NCBI GenBank assembly: GCA_002307725.1
Contig: DBUB01000010.1
Span: 916,009 to 980,008 of the forward strand
Origin: Alphaproteobacteria bacterium UBA1301
GTDB lineage: Bacteria; Pseudomonadota; Alphaproteobacteria; Micropepsales; Micropepsaceae
DNA length: 64,000 nt
Direction of reading: 5' to 3'
Shown here: positions 37,685-46,726 of the stretch, in pieces
How positions within the stretch are numbered: the first letter of the stretch is position 1
Layout of the letters: every line of letters begins with the position of its first letter
Translations under genes and position numbers: made by a program
The notes under the pieces: model-generated
What the model saw: only the letters and a program-made list of their open reading frames with translations
Databases searched by the model: none
Told to the model about the DNA's origin: nothing

Positions 37685-38503
37685 ATGACAGCGGAGCCCG
37701 TATACAGACAGGGTTGGCGACCGGACGATATCGCGTGGGACAAATTCGATGCATCCCGGTGCGCGCCGTGGCTGGTCGAAGTGATCAAGTCGGCGGCCCT
37801 GGTCGAGTACAACGCACCGGATTACGTCGGCTATCTGAAGCGCGTGTTCCCGGACCCCGAATTCCATCCTGTCATTGAGCAATGGGGCCGCGAGGAAAGG
37901 CAGCACGGCCGCGTCCTCGGCCGGTGGGCGGAACTGGCCGACCCTTCGTTCCAGCTCGAAGTGGCGTTCGCGCGGTTCCGCGCCGGTTATCGTCCGGCCC
38001 ATTTCGCCAGCCAGGAAGAGACCTCGGTACGCGGATCACGGCGCGGCGAGATGATCGCCCGTTGCGTCGTCGAGAGTGGCACCTCGTCCTATTACACCGC
38101 CATCAAAGAGGCCACGAACGAGCCGGTTCTGAAGGACATCGCCGGACATATCGCCGCCGACGAATACCGTCATTACAAGCTGTTCTACGAAACTCTTCAC
38201 ACCCAGGATGAACCCGATCTGCCGTTCTGGAAAAAGCTTTTCATCGCCGCCGGGCGCATCAGCGAAAGCGAGGACGACGAAATCGCCTTCGCCCATTACT
38301 GCGCCATCGTGCCCGCCCATATGACCGCCACACACCCCTATGTACGTAGTGTCTACTCGCGCCGTCTGACCGCCATCAGCCTGCAGGTCTACCGCCGCCG
38401 CCACATCGATAAACTTGCGCGCATGGTCGCCAAGGCCATCGGCACCAACCCGCAAGGCTGGATCGTCAAATTGGCGAGCGCCGCGGTTTGGCGGATGCTG
38501 TGA
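37685..38503 (+). CDS. Ferritin-like diiron protein (acyl-ACP desaturase-like motifs)
   Basis: A 272-residue helical protein. Two E/D-ExxH-type motifs are visible, EERQHG near residue 69 and DEYRHYK near residue 159, with additional Glu residues in ALVEYN and VVESGTSSYY. Together these could give a four-helix-bundle diiron site as in ferritin-like oxidases and acyl-ACP desaturases. C-terminal half is basic and might contact membrane or ACP. The exact reaction is unknown. It is convergent with sdhB, 13 bases apart. Confidence 0.7.
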   Translation: MTAEPVYRQGWRPDDIAWDKFDASRCAPWLVEVIKSAALVEYNAPDYVGYLKRVFPDPEFHPVIEQWGREERQHGRVLGRWAELADPSFQLEVAFARFRAGYRPAHFASQEETSVRGSRRGEMIARCVVESGTSSYYTAIKEATNEPVLKDIAGHIAADEYRHYKLFYETLHTQDEPDLPFWKKLFIAAGRISESEDDEIAFAHYCAIVPAHMTATHPYVRSVYSRRLTAISLQVYRRRHIDKLARMVAKAIGTNPQGWIVKLASAAVWRML

Positions 38504-38516
38504 CTGCGGGCAGGGA

Positions 38517-39311
38517 TCACACCCCCCGCTTCACCAGCATCTGCTTGATGTTGCCGATCGCCTCGGCCGGGTTGAGGCTTTTGGGGCAGCTCGCGGCGCA
38601 GTTCATGATGGTGTGGCAGCGATAGAGCCGGAACGGGTCTTCGAGATCGTCGAGGCGCTCGCCCGTCATCTCATCGCGGCTGTCGGCGATCCAGCGATAC
38701 GACTGCAGCAGCGCCGCCGGGCCGAGATAGCGGTCGGAATTCCACCAATAGCTCGGGCACGCGGTCGAGCATGAGGCGCACAGGATGCACTCGTAAAGCC
38801 CGTCGAGCTTGGCGCGTTCTTCCGGCGACTGCTTCCATTCGGTTTCCGGCTCGGCCGTTTTGGTCTGCAGATAGGGCTTGATGGACGCGTGCTGGGCATA
38901 GAAATGCGTCAGGTCCGGCACCAGGTCCTTGACCACCGGTAGATGCGGCAGCGGGAAAATCTTCGCCGGGCCCGAAATGTCGGTGATCGCCTTGGTGCAG
39001 GCCAGCGTGTTGACGCCGGCGATATTCATCGAACACGAGCCGCAAACGCCTTCGCGGCAGGAGCGGCGGAAGGTCAGCGTCGGGTCAATCTCGTTTTTGA
39101 TCTTGATCAGGGCATCGAGAACCATCGGCCCGCAGGTGGACAGGTCAACCTCATAAGTGTCGATGCGCGGGTTGCCGCCGTCCGCCGGGTCGTAGCGGTA
39201 GATTTTGAATTCCTTGACCTCTTTGGCCTTCTTGCCGTTCGCCGCCTTAGGCCCTTCCCACGTCTTGCCTTTGACGGGCTTGGAGCCTTTCGGCAGCACA
39301 AATTGAACCAT
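38517..39311 (-). CDS. sdhB: Succinate dehydrogenase iron-sulfur subunit
   Basis: A 264-residue subunit of complex II. The 2Fe-2S domain has SCREGVCGSCSMNIAGVNTLAC. The 4Fe-4S and 3Fe-4S domain has CILCASCSTACPSYWWN and CHTIMNCAASCPKSLNPAEAI. It passes electrons from SdhA flavin to quinone. The ATG at 39311 follows CGGAGATTC. Unusually, it is about 10 kb away from sdhCDA (49037-51616) and on the other strand. Confidence 0.97.
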   Translation of the reverse strand: MVQFVLPKGSKPVKGKTWEGPKAANGKKAKEVKEFKIYRYDPADGGNPRIDTYEVDLSTCGPMVLDALIKIKNEIDPTLTFRRSCREGVCGSCSMNIAGVNTLACTKAITDISGPAKIFPLPHLPVVKDLVPDLTHFYAQHASIKPYLQTKTAEPETEWKQSPEERAKLDGLYECILCASCSTACPSYWWNSDRYLGPAALLQSYRWIADSRDEMTGERLDDLEDPFRLYRCHTIMNCAASCPKSLNPAEAIGNIKQMLVKRGV

Positions 39312-39475
39312 CTGAATCTCCGAAGGAAACGGCGGGCCACCCTGCTTACCAAAGCCGGACGGCGGCTGCAATGTTGTCGCAGTTGAGAGTAGCTTTCCGC
39401 CCCCACACGCGCGCTGTTTTTTTTCGTCGGCACATAGAGCGTGGGGCTGATCGCCAGTAAGGGTGCCCCCTCTGG

Positions 39476-39562
39476 GACGCACAGGCCGGTGGTGCCTTCG
39501 GAAGCCACCGGATAGCCGAAGCCGGTGATGAAGATGACTTCATTCAGGAGTTTCCGGCTCAG
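39476..39562 (-). pseudogene. Decayed fragment of the kbl 3' end
   Basis: Minus-strand translation gives KLLNEVIFITGFGYPVASEG, nearly identical to ELLNEGIFITGFGYPVVPEG in intact kbl (41320-41412). About 85 bases align at DNA level in the same orientation. No start, no frame continuation and no rest of the gene are present. The fragment lies exactly where the 77-residue gene ends, so it marks one boundary of the 39559-41220 cassette. Confidence 0.75.
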
Positions 39563-39792
39563 ACAATCTCCTGCCGCTTTGACATACCTCTGGTTTGAAG
39601 AAAGTCTTTGGCAGCCGCCTTGTCGGCCTCCCATTTGCGGGGGTCCTGCGCCGCCAAAAGCGCGAGGTATTCCTTCGACGTCACCTTTGCCAGATCCAGC
39701 GCGGCGACGAGTTCAGTCCCCTTGCTCAAGGCATCGGCCACTACTTGCAGCTTGTCGACCTGGTTTGCTACGGATCGCTTGAACAGCTTCAT
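39559..39792 (-). CDS. Small hypothetical protein of the kbl-flanked cassette
   Basis: A 77-residue helical, charged protein (MKLFKRSVANQVDKLQVVAD, then LAKVTSKEYLALLAAQDPRKW). Not recognised. It follows the 426-residue membrane protein gene by 3 bases, so the two form an operon. Its last codons abut the kbl fragment. Confidence 0.6.
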   Translation of the reverse strand: MKLFKRSVANQVDKLQVVADALSKGTELVAALDLAKVTSKEYLALLAAQDPRKWEADKAAAKDFLQTRGMSKRQEIV

Positions 39793-39795
39793 GGT

Positions 39796-41076
39796 CTAGT
39801 CCCTCGTCAAAAATTTGGAATAGCCCTCGGCCGCGATCGGGCCGTGCCGTTCCGGCTCGTAACACTCCAGCCCAGCCGTTGTTCTCACCAACAGCAGCCG
39901 TTCCCAATGCCCCAACTGAGACACCAACGATTGATAGACGCTGGCGCTCAAGAACTGCGCCGGCTCCGGCCCCGAGCTTAAGACAAAGCGCTGGGATACC
40001 CCCGAACGGGTGCCGTACGTCTTGGCGAACGAACGGCATAACGATTTGCGCGTGGGCAGATACTGGAACAGCGTCAGCACGATCGCCGCACCGAGATTGA
40101 TGATGTAGCCCTTGATCTTGACGTCGCCCATCTGCGGGCGGGAGAGCGGTTCGACAAGGTCGAACGTTCGACCGTATAATAGCGCGCCCAAATACTCGAC
40201 CGTCGTCTGACCGCCCGGCGCCCCGAACACGTCGGCAAATTCGGCGTCGATCTCATCGGAGTGCTCGGCCAGCCACAACAACCGCTGGCACAGGAAGTAC
40301 GGATCGTCGGCGTGGCTGCGGGTATTGGTATTGCCGTCCAAGCATAAACGTCCGGCCGGTTTGCACTGCAACGTCATCGGCGTGTGTTCGATTACCAGTT
40401 CGCCTTGCAGAAGCGGCGGCAGGTTGGCACACAAGTAGGCGATTGCGGTGCCGTTTTCTCCCGCCAATAGTTGATCGATGCGATCGAACGCCAACGCCGT
40501 CTCATAGGTCCTCGTCAAGACAGCCTGATAATTATCTGCCCAAACGTGGATCGGCTCGATGATATTGCCTACCGCTTCAAGTAGCTTGCTGCGGTCTTCG
40601 GGGCTCAGCCATTTGGAAAATCCGGACGGTGTCGGCTGGTTGGGGCCGCAAGCATTCACGTATCGCTTCCAGACTTCGTTGCAGACGTCGCGGCAGATAT
40701 TCGTCGACTGGATTAGTTCCTGAACCCGCGCGGTCACCTTCTGCAGGCGCTCGCCGAATGGCGTCAGGATTTTTTCTTCATAGAAGCGCAGAATTTCGAC
40801 TTCGTCGCGCGACGAACTGAAATGCCAAGCGCCAATCACGCCTAAGAGCAGCGTGATGAACGCCAGCGGAATGCCGAAAACCAAGCTAAAGAACTGCCCG
40901 GCGCTGGCAAGATCGCCAAGTCTGGGCACTTCTCGAATATGGCCGCTGGTCCAGCCCGGCACCCAGTTATAAAGCCACAATGCGATCGCAGCGATCGCGA
41001 TGAACCCCACTATTCCAATTAGCGGAATGACCACATGCCCTGCGACCGGGCGCTGGCTATCCGAAATCTTCGCCAT
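39796..41076 (-). CDS. Hypothetical two-helix membrane protein with large cytoplasmic domain
   Basis: A 426-residue protein I do not recognise. Two TM helices lie near the N-terminus (about 15-36, HVVIPLIGIVGFIAIAAIAL, and about 62-85, FFSLVFGIPLAFITLLLGVI). A coiled-coil-like helix follows (about 92-125), then a ~290-residue soluble domain with several Cys and Trp. This resembles the general layout of membrane-anchored effectors but no named domain is visible. Codon use is less GC-biased than in kbl and sdhB. The small gene 39559-39792 follows. Confidence 0.7.
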   Translation of the reverse strand: MAKISDSQRPVAGHVVIPLIGIVGFIAIAAIALWLYNWVPGWTSGHIREVPRLGDLASAGQFFSLVFGIPLAFITLLLGVIGAWHFSSSRDEVEILRFYEEKILTPFGERLQKVTARVQELIQSTNICRDVCNEVWKRYVNACGPNQPTPSGFSKWLSPEDRSKLLEAVGNIIEPIHVWADNYQAVLTRTYETALAFDRIDQLLAGENGTAIAYLCANLPPLLQGELVIEHTPMTLQCKPAGRLCLDGNTNTRSHADDPYFLCQRLLWLAEHSDEIDAEFADVFGAPGGQTTVEYLGALLYGRTFDLVEPLSRPQMGDVKIKGYIINLGAAIVLTLFQYLPTRKSLCRSFAKTYGTRSGVSQRFVLSSGPEPAQFLSASVYQSLVSQLGHWERLLLVRTTAGLECYEPERHGPIAAEGYSKFLTRD

Positions 41077-41231
41077 TTTACCCCCTCGCGCTTAAGCCAC
41101 CGCTCAGCGCCGTTGTTTTGCGGAGTATATCGCGCGGTTAGGTTTGGCGGATGCGTCAAGAACAACCAAGCCGTTGTGGCAGGTAGACGCAAGCAATTGC
41201 AGTACTTAGAATGAGTTGAAAGTTGTGTTGC

Positions 41232-42422
41232 TCAAATCACGCCCAACCTTTTCCCCACCACCGCGAACTTCTCCAGTGCGAAGGCGATCTGTTCGTCGGT
41301 GAGCGTGGCGCACATCTGGATGCGCAGGCGGGCGGTGCCTTCGGGGACCACCGGATAACCGAAGCCGGTGATGAAGATGCCTTCGTTCAACAGCTCCTGG
41401 CTCATCTTGATGGCAAAGGCGGTGTCGCCGACGATGATCGGCACGATGGCGCTGTCGCCGTCGAGCGGCTTGAAGCCGAGGTGCTTCAGCCCGTGCCGCA
41501 TTTTCTTGGCCAGTTCGTGCAGCCGCGTCACGCGCTGCGGTTCGCGTTCCAGAATCTCGACCGCCTTCTTGGCGCTGGCCGCAATCGTCGCCGGCAGGGC
41601 GTTGGAGAAAAGCTGCGGCCGTGACACCTGGCTCAAATATTTCACCAGCGTTTCCGAACCGGCAACATAGCCGCCGGCCGCGCCGCCCAACGCCTTGCCG
41701 AGTGTGCCAGTGGTGATGGCAATTTCGCCTTCGACACCCCAATGTTCCGCCGTGCCACGGCCGTGTTTTCCCATCACGCCAGTGCCGTGGCTGTCGTCGA
41801 GAATGATGCTCGCTTCATAGCGTTTGGCGAGTTGGACGATATCCGGCAGCTTGGCGATATCGCCTTCCATCGAGAACACGCCATCGGTGACGATGAAGAT
41901 GCGGCGCGGCGCGCGCACTTCGGCCAGCTTGTCGCGCAAATCGTCCATATCGGAGTGGCGATAGACCAGACGCTTGGCCTTCGAAGCCCGGCAACCGTCG
42001 ATCAGCGAAGCGTGGTTGAGCGCGTCGGAAACAATCGCATCGCCCTCGTCCGCCACCGCCGGAATCAGGCCCGTATTGGCCGCCCAGCAGGAGACATAGG
42101 TCAGCGCCGCGTAGGTGCGCGACAGCCGCGCCAGCGTGTCTTCGATCTCCTGATGGATCGCAAACGTGCCGCAGATGAAGCGGACCGAGGCGGTACCGGC
42201 GCCGTATTTGTCGAGCGCCGCTTTGCCGGCGGCGATCACTTCGGGATGATCAGCAAGCCCGAGATAATTGTTGGACGATAATACAAAAATGCGGCCGGCT
42301 TTCTCGGCCATGCCGACTTCAGGTGACATCGGACCGGTAATGTGGCGGAAGGACTTGAGAGTTCCCGCCTTCGCCATTGCTGCCAGATCGGCGTTCAAGG
42401 AGTCGTCCAGTGCCTCGGTCAT
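41232..42422 (-). CDS. kbl: Glycine C-acetyltransferase (2-amino-3-ketobutyrate CoA ligase)
   Basis: A 396-residue PLP enzyme. It shows VLSSNNYLGLADHPEV, SLIDGCRASKAKRLVYRH, IILDDSHGTGVMGKHGRG (cofactor-binding Asp/His) and TGTLGKALGGAAGG with the PLP Lys. It cleaves 2-amino-3-ketobutyrate to glycine and acetyl-CoA, the second step of threonine catabolism. It overlaps tdh by 4 bases. Part of its 3' end is duplicated at 39476-39562. Confidence 0.96.
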   Translation of the reverse strand: MTEALDDSLNADLAAMAKAGTLKSFRHITGPMSPEVGMAEKAGRIFVLSSNNYLGLADHPEVIAAGKAALDKYGAGTASVRFICGTFAIHQEIEDTLARLSRTYAALTYVSCWAANTGLIPAVADEGDAIVSDALNHASLIDGCRASKAKRLVYRHSDMDDLRDKLAEVRAPRRIFIVTDGVFSMEGDIAKLPDIVQLAKRYEASIILDDSHGTGVMGKHGRGTAEHWGVEGEIAITTGTLGKALGGAAGGYVAGSETLVKYLSQVSRPQLFSNALPATIAASAKKAVEILEREPQRVTRLHELAKKMRHGLKHLGFKPLDGDSAIVPIIVGDTAFAIKMSQELLNEGIFITGFGYPVVPEGTARLRIQMCATLTDEQIAFALEKFAVVGKRLGVI

Positions 42423-43450
42423 AGCTCACTCCAATCCAGAACGACTTTGCCTGACCTGCCGGAGCGCATCACGTCAAAGCCCTCCTGGAAGTCTTTGTAG
42501 GCGTAGCGATGGGTGATGACGGGCGCGATGTCCATGCCCGATTGGATCATGCTGGTCAGCTTGTACCACGTTTCGCCGAACATGCGCCCGTAGATGCCGC
42601 GGAGTGTCAGACCCTTCATCACCACCGTATTCCAGTCGATGGCGGTGTCGCCGGTCTGGAGGCCGAGCATGGCGATCTTGCCGCCATTGGCCATCGTCGC
42701 CAGCATCTGACGAAAACCGGCTGCATTGCCGCTCATTTCGAGACCGACGTCGAAGCCTTCCTGCATGCCGAGCCCGGCCATCACGTCTTTCAGGTTTTGC
42801 GTGGAAACATTCACCGCCGCGGTGGCGCCGAGCTTCTTGGCCAGCCCCAACCGGTAGTCGTTGACGTCGGTAATGACGACGTAGCGCGCGCCCGCTTTCA
42901 CCGCCATCGCCGCCGCGGCGATGCCGATCGGACCGGCGCCGGTGATAAGAACGTCCTCGCCGACCAGATCGAACGCCAGCGCGGTGTGCGCCGCATTGCC
43001 GAGCGGATCGTAGATGGCGTAAATCTCTTCCGGCACTTTCTCGCTGCAATGCCACAGGTTCAGCGCCGGAACCGCAACGTATTCGGCGAAGGCGCCGTTG
43101 CGATTGACGCCGACGCCGAGGGTGTTGGCGCAGAGGTGCCGCCGCCCCGCCTGACAGTTGCGGCAATGGCCGCAGATGATGTGCCCTTCGGCGCTGACCA
43201 GTTCCCCCACCTTATGGCCGTGCACGTTCGAGCCGACGGCAGCGATGCGGCCGACGAATTCATGGCCGATGGTGGTGCCGGGCTTGACGGTTTTTTGCGA
43301 CCACGCATCCCAATTGTAGATGTGCACGTCGGTGCCACAGATACCGGTCTTCAGTACGCGGATCAGCACATCGTCGATGCCGTAGTCCGGCTCCGGCACA
43401 TCCTCAAGCCAGATACCCTCGGCGGCCTTGGTTTTCACAAGCGCTTTCAT
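42419..43450 (-). CDS. tdh: L-threonine 3-dehydrogenase
   Basis: A 343-residue zinc alcohol dehydrogenase. KTGICGTDVHIYNWDAWSQK has the catalytic zinc Cys and the Thr-dehydrogenase signature. CGHCRNCQAGRRHLC is the structural zinc site, and GAGPIGIAAAAMAVKAGA is the NAD motif. It oxidises threonine to 2-amino-3-ketobutyrate for Kbl. The ATG at 43450 starts MKALVKTKAAEGIWLEDVP as in the family. Confidence 0.97.
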   Translation of the reverse strand: MKALVKTKAAEGIWLEDVPEPDYGIDDVLIRVLKTGICGTDVHIYNWDAWSQKTVKPGTTIGHEFVGRIAAVGSNVHGHKVGELVSAEGHIICGHCRNCQAGRRHLCANTLGVGVNRNGAFAEYVAVPALNLWHCSEKVPEEIYAIYDPLGNAAHTALAFDLVGEDVLITGAGPIGIAAAAMAVKAGARYVVITDVNDYRLGLAKKLGATAAVNVSTQNLKDVMAGLGMQEGFDVGLEMSGNAAGFRQMLATMANGGKIAMLGLQTGDTAIDWNTVVMKGLTLRGIYGRMFGETWYKLTSMIQSGMDIAPVITHRYAYKDFQEGFDVMRSGRSGKVVLDWSEL

Positions 43451-43590
43451 GGGAATCGTCCTGGGAAAATCGCGACGGATTCCGATAGTCCCCGCGCCCA
43501 GGGTCCGCAAGACGCATCGCGGGATGGCAGCAACGGCACCGGCGCATGGGCGCACGATCTTGTCGCAAAAACCCGGTCAGGATTTCCGGT

Positions 43591-44235
43591 TCATGCGTGG
43601 GGCTTGAGCGGCACGCCGAGGCCGATCAGGTCCTGACGCAGTTTCTCGGCACCGGTGAACAGCAAGGCGGGCAGCCCCACCTGGGCCGCGCCCTCGACAT
43701 TGCGACAGCTGTCGTCGACGAAGACCAAATGCTCGGCCTCCTCGCCGTAGCAGCGCAGCGCGATGTCGTAGATCGCCTTGTGCGGCTTGACGCAGCCGTG
43801 GTCGCCCGACAGGACAATGTGCTCGAACAGGTCGAGTTCCTTGAAGCGGTTGCGCACCCGCGAAAACGTCTCGCGGTGCCAGTTCGACAGTGCAAACAGG
43901 CGCAGCCCCGCCGCCTTGATCTCGGCCATCAACGCCGCCGTGCCGGGAATAGAGCCACCGATCATCTCGATCCAGCGGCCGTAATAGGCGCGAATCTCGC
44001 GCTCCCACTCCGGAAACAGCGCCACACGCTCGGCCGTCGCCTGGATCAGATCACGTCCGGAATCCTGCCGTTCGTTCCAATCGGCGGTGCAGATGGTTTG
44101 GAGGAAGTTCGCAGCCTTGGTCTCGTCGCCCTCGAACACTTTGCGGTAGAGGTGCATCGGATTCCAGTCGATGACGACACCGCCGAGGTCGAACACGACC
44201 CCCTTCACCACAGGCATACGTGTGTTGAGCGCCAC
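43591..44235 (-). CDS. HAD-superfamily hydrolase (subfamily IA, YihX-like)
   Basis: A 214-residue protein. VVFDLGGVVIDWNP is motif I with the nucleophilic Asp, ALSNWHRETF is motif II, VKPHKAIYDIAL is motif III (Lys), and LVFVDDSCRNVEGAAQVG is motif IV. This is typical of small sugar-phosphate phosphatases. The substrate is unknown. It stands alone downstream of the PAS_5 gene. Confidence 0.88.
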   Translation of the reverse strand: MALNTRMPVVKGVVFDLGGVVIDWNPMHLYRKVFEGDETKAANFLQTICTADWNERQDSGRDLIQATAERVALFPEWEREIRAYYGRWIEMIGGSIPGTAALMAEIKAAGLRLFALSNWHRETFSRVRNRFKELDLFEHIVLSGDHGCVKPHKAIYDIALRCYGEEAEHLVFVDDSCRNVEGAAQVGLPALLFTGAEKLRQDLIGLGVPLKPHA

Positions 44236-44363
44236 CGGTCGCCTCTTTCCTTTGGTCGCGATTTTCCGTTCGCGTCCAGAGGGATTAGCACGCCCGCCAC
44301 GCCCTTGGAATGCGGTCAGAACAGCGCGTCCCGGCGGTTTTTCCAGGCAAAAGCCCGGCCGGC

Positions 44364-44897
44364 TCAGGTGCGCGAAAAGCCGGAGCGCGAGGTGTGTTGC
44401 CCGAAGGTGGCGATATAGTCGGGAACCCCGCCCGTCGGGCCGAACGGCAGACAGACCGTTTCGGCGTGGGTGAAATTGACCTCTGGCATTTCCAAGCCCA
44501 CGGTCACCACAACTGCGATCGGAACCCCGGAGAGGGTCACGCGGCGGTAGATCGGCAACCAGCGCTGCACGGTGTTGGGCAGATCGGCGAATGTCTCGCT
44601 CATGCGCCGGTGGATGAGCAGCGCGCGATAGCAGCGGCAGACCTCGTCACCAACGATGTTGAGCGCAAAATCGGCGCCGCCGTCGAGCACTTTGGCGACC
44701 ACCATGTGCTTGAGCAGACCGGGAATATCGCGGACCCGAATATCTTCGCGCGCCGGATAGGGACGGTCGCCGCGCAAGTGTTGCCAATAGGCAATACCCT
44801 GGGTGACGACGGGCATCGTCATCTCGTCCAGCGGCACGATCTCAACCCGTGTTTCTTCCGGGAACGCCGTGCTCGCGATTGGTTCTTGGAACGGCAT
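44364..44897 (-). CDS. PAS_5-domain protein
   Basis: A 177-residue protein. YWQHLRGDRPYPAREDIRVRDIPGLLKHMVVAKV is the standard opening of the PAS_5 family (PF07310), followed by FALNIVGDEVCRCY. The family is typical of alphaproteobacteria and probably binds a small ligand. ATG 44897 is chosen; a TTG at 44912 is the alternative. Transcription direction and distance suggest it is separate from the heparinase gene. Confidence 0.8.
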   Translation of the reverse strand: MPFQEPIASTAFPEETRVEIVPLDEMTMPVVTQGIAYWQHLRGDRPYPAREDIRVRDIPGLLKHMVVAKVLDGGADFALNIVGDEVCRCYRALLIHRRMSETFADLPNTVQRWLPIYRRVTLSGVPIAVVVTVGLEMPEVNFTHAETVCLPFGPTGGVPDYIATFGQHTSRSGFSRT

Positions 44898-44992
44898 CGC
44901 GATCAGGTCCAAGGTGCCCGTCGGTTTGTGTTCCGGGCCTACGTAGTACTACGCGCATTGCGCTTAACAACATATGAAAGGCATTGCCGCAA

Positions 44993-46723
44993 TCACCGCG
45001 CCGCCGGTTCGCCTTGACCGATCTGTTCGATGATCCAACCAATTTCGACCGGTTCGTTCTTGACCTGTCCGGTGATGACGAGTTGCTCCGAGCGGCGGAT
45101 GGCGTCGCCACCGACATAGACACTTTCTTCCACCGTTACCGGCGCCGTGGCGCGGAACCGCCAGCCCTCGCCGTTCGGCAGCTTGAGCAGCACATAGCCG
45201 CTTTCGGCGTGGGAAAGGCGCACATCGGGATGGATGTGGAAGCGCACCGCAAACGGTAGCATCTCCTTGCTGTCAGCCCGCGGCAGCAGACGATCGGTGC
45301 CAGTCAGCGCCAAGCCGTGCGGCGACAGCGTCAGTTCGCGTTCGTGGCGAATGCCGAATTGCCGCAGATAGCCGTCGTGGCTCGCCACCACGGTGTTGCC
45401 CTTCTCGGTCTCGACGCGGCGGGTTTCGATCGCTTCCGGCCCGTGTACGACGCGGGCGCCAAGTAGCCGCTTTACCCAACCCTCGCGCAGAATGGTGGCG
45501 CTTGAGGTGTCGGCGACCGTCACCGTCGAATGGGCGGCAGTGGCGCGCAAGGCCGCCTGCCAGCGGCGATGACCGGCCAGAGTGGCGGTACCGCAATTGA
45601 CGATGATGCGATGGGTTCCGGCGCTCAGTTCGAACGACAAACATCCGGCATGCGCATTCACCGAGAAGCCGCCGGGCGGCGGCGCCCCGCAATCGATCAG
45701 CACCAGCGTGCGATTGGCATGCAGGCGGTGATAGCCGGAATGGCGCGCATAGCCGAACGGCAGACCTTTGACGTCGTCGCGATGCAGCAGCGCGTGGACC
45801 ATCTTGGCACTCGACTCGCCGCCGCCGTTGAACAGCGCCATCGCGCCGTCGCCGTGGCGAAAAAAACGCACCATCGGTGCCATGCGGTCGTGCGCGCTAC
45901 GCAGGCCCAGCGACACCACCTGCCCGGTCGCCGTCAGCACTTCCATCACTATCACGACATAGCGATAGGCCTGCACCAGCACTTCCGGCGAACGGCTGAC
46001 ATGCCCACCATCGGGCAGGATCTGGCGCGCCAATTCCTGTTCTAGCCGCAGCAAGCCCTGCTGCAGCCGCTTGGGACTGTCATCCAGGCAGAGGCCCGAC
46101 AGCACCAGCGCCGCTGCCGCTTCGATCCGCGGCAGCCCGTCCGGCGCCTCGCCAGCGATGCGCGCCAGCATGCGCGACTGCTCGCGCAGCGACACATACA
46201 CTTTCGAGCGCCACAGCATGTCGCAATTGGTCAGGATGAAACGGCCGTTGGCGAACAGCGCCACCAGACGCCGCGCGATCACCTGCGGCTGCCAGCCAGG
46301 TTCGGTGTACTTGCTGTAGCGCTTCAGCCATTGCGACACGAGGTTGGTCGCGAGCGTCCGCGCCGCCTCGCCGCCTGCGGCCGACAACGGCGGCAACCAG
46401 GCGAAACCGTCCAGCGCCTCGCGCCAGTCCGCCGAGGGGGCCGGGCGGTCGAAGATCGAGCGGTCACCGGCCTCGGCGGTTTCGCCCTGAAACTTGAACT
46501 TGCCGCGGAGCAGCGCTTCGGCATCGTCGAGCTTGCGCGGCAGCGTGTCGACCGGGGAGTAGACGATGTGGTCGGCGAGCGGTCCGGACAGGAAACGGCG
46601 GTAGAGCCAAGTGCGCCGGGTCCAGCGGCGAACACCACTGGTCGCGCGCCATAGTGCAACCTTCAGCGCCTCGGGCAGGAGGGCGAGCGGCGGCCGGTTT
46701 GTGGATGGGCGCGTTGCGGCCAC
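44993..46723 (-). CDS. Heparinase II/III family protein
   Basis: A 576-residue protein. The N-terminal (alpha/alpha) part includes WLPPLSAAGGEAARTLATNLVSQWL and QVIARRLVALFANGRFILTN. The C-terminal beta-sandwich starts near ALFNGGGESSAKMVHALL and includes GYHRLHANRTLVLIDCGAPPPGG and HAGCLSFELSAGTHRIIVNCG, classic of Heparinase II/III-like polysaccharide lyases in alphaproteobacteria. No signal peptide is obvious. The substrate is unknown. It lies 3 bases after rpe, so both share an operon. Confidence 0.88.
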   Translation of the reverse strand: MAATRPSTNRPPLALLPEALKVALWRATSGVRRWTRRTWLYRRFLSGPLADHIVYSPVDTLPRKLDDAEALLRGKFKFQGETAEAGDRSIFDRPAPSADWREALDGFAWLPPLSAAGGEAARTLATNLVSQWLKRYSKYTEPGWQPQVIARRLVALFANGRFILTNCDMLWRSKVYVSLREQSRMLARIAGEAPDGLPRIEAAAALVLSGLCLDDSPKRLQQGLLRLEQELARQILPDGGHVSRSPEVLVQAYRYVVIVMEVLTATGQVVSLGLRSAHDRMAPMVRFFRHGDGAMALFNGGGESSAKMVHALLHRDDVKGLPFGYARHSGYHRLHANRTLVLIDCGAPPPGGFSVNAHAGCLSFELSAGTHRIIVNCGTATLAGHRRWQAALRATAAHSTVTVADTSSATILREGWVKRLLGARVVHGPEAIETRRVETEKGNTVVASHDGYLRQFGIRHERELTLSPHGLALTGTDRLLPRADSKEMLPFAVRFHIHPDVRLSHAESGYVLLKLPNGEGWRFRATAPVTVEESVYVGGDAIRRSEQLVITGQVKNEPVEIGWIIEQIGQGEPAAR

Positions 46724-46726
46724 CCC

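Noticed and set aside
39107..39475. A real gene covering the region upstream of sdhB and the kbl fragment
   Set aside because: The open frame on the minus strand runs into sdhB in another frame and only its part at 39476-39562 resembles a protein (Kbl). It has no start signal.
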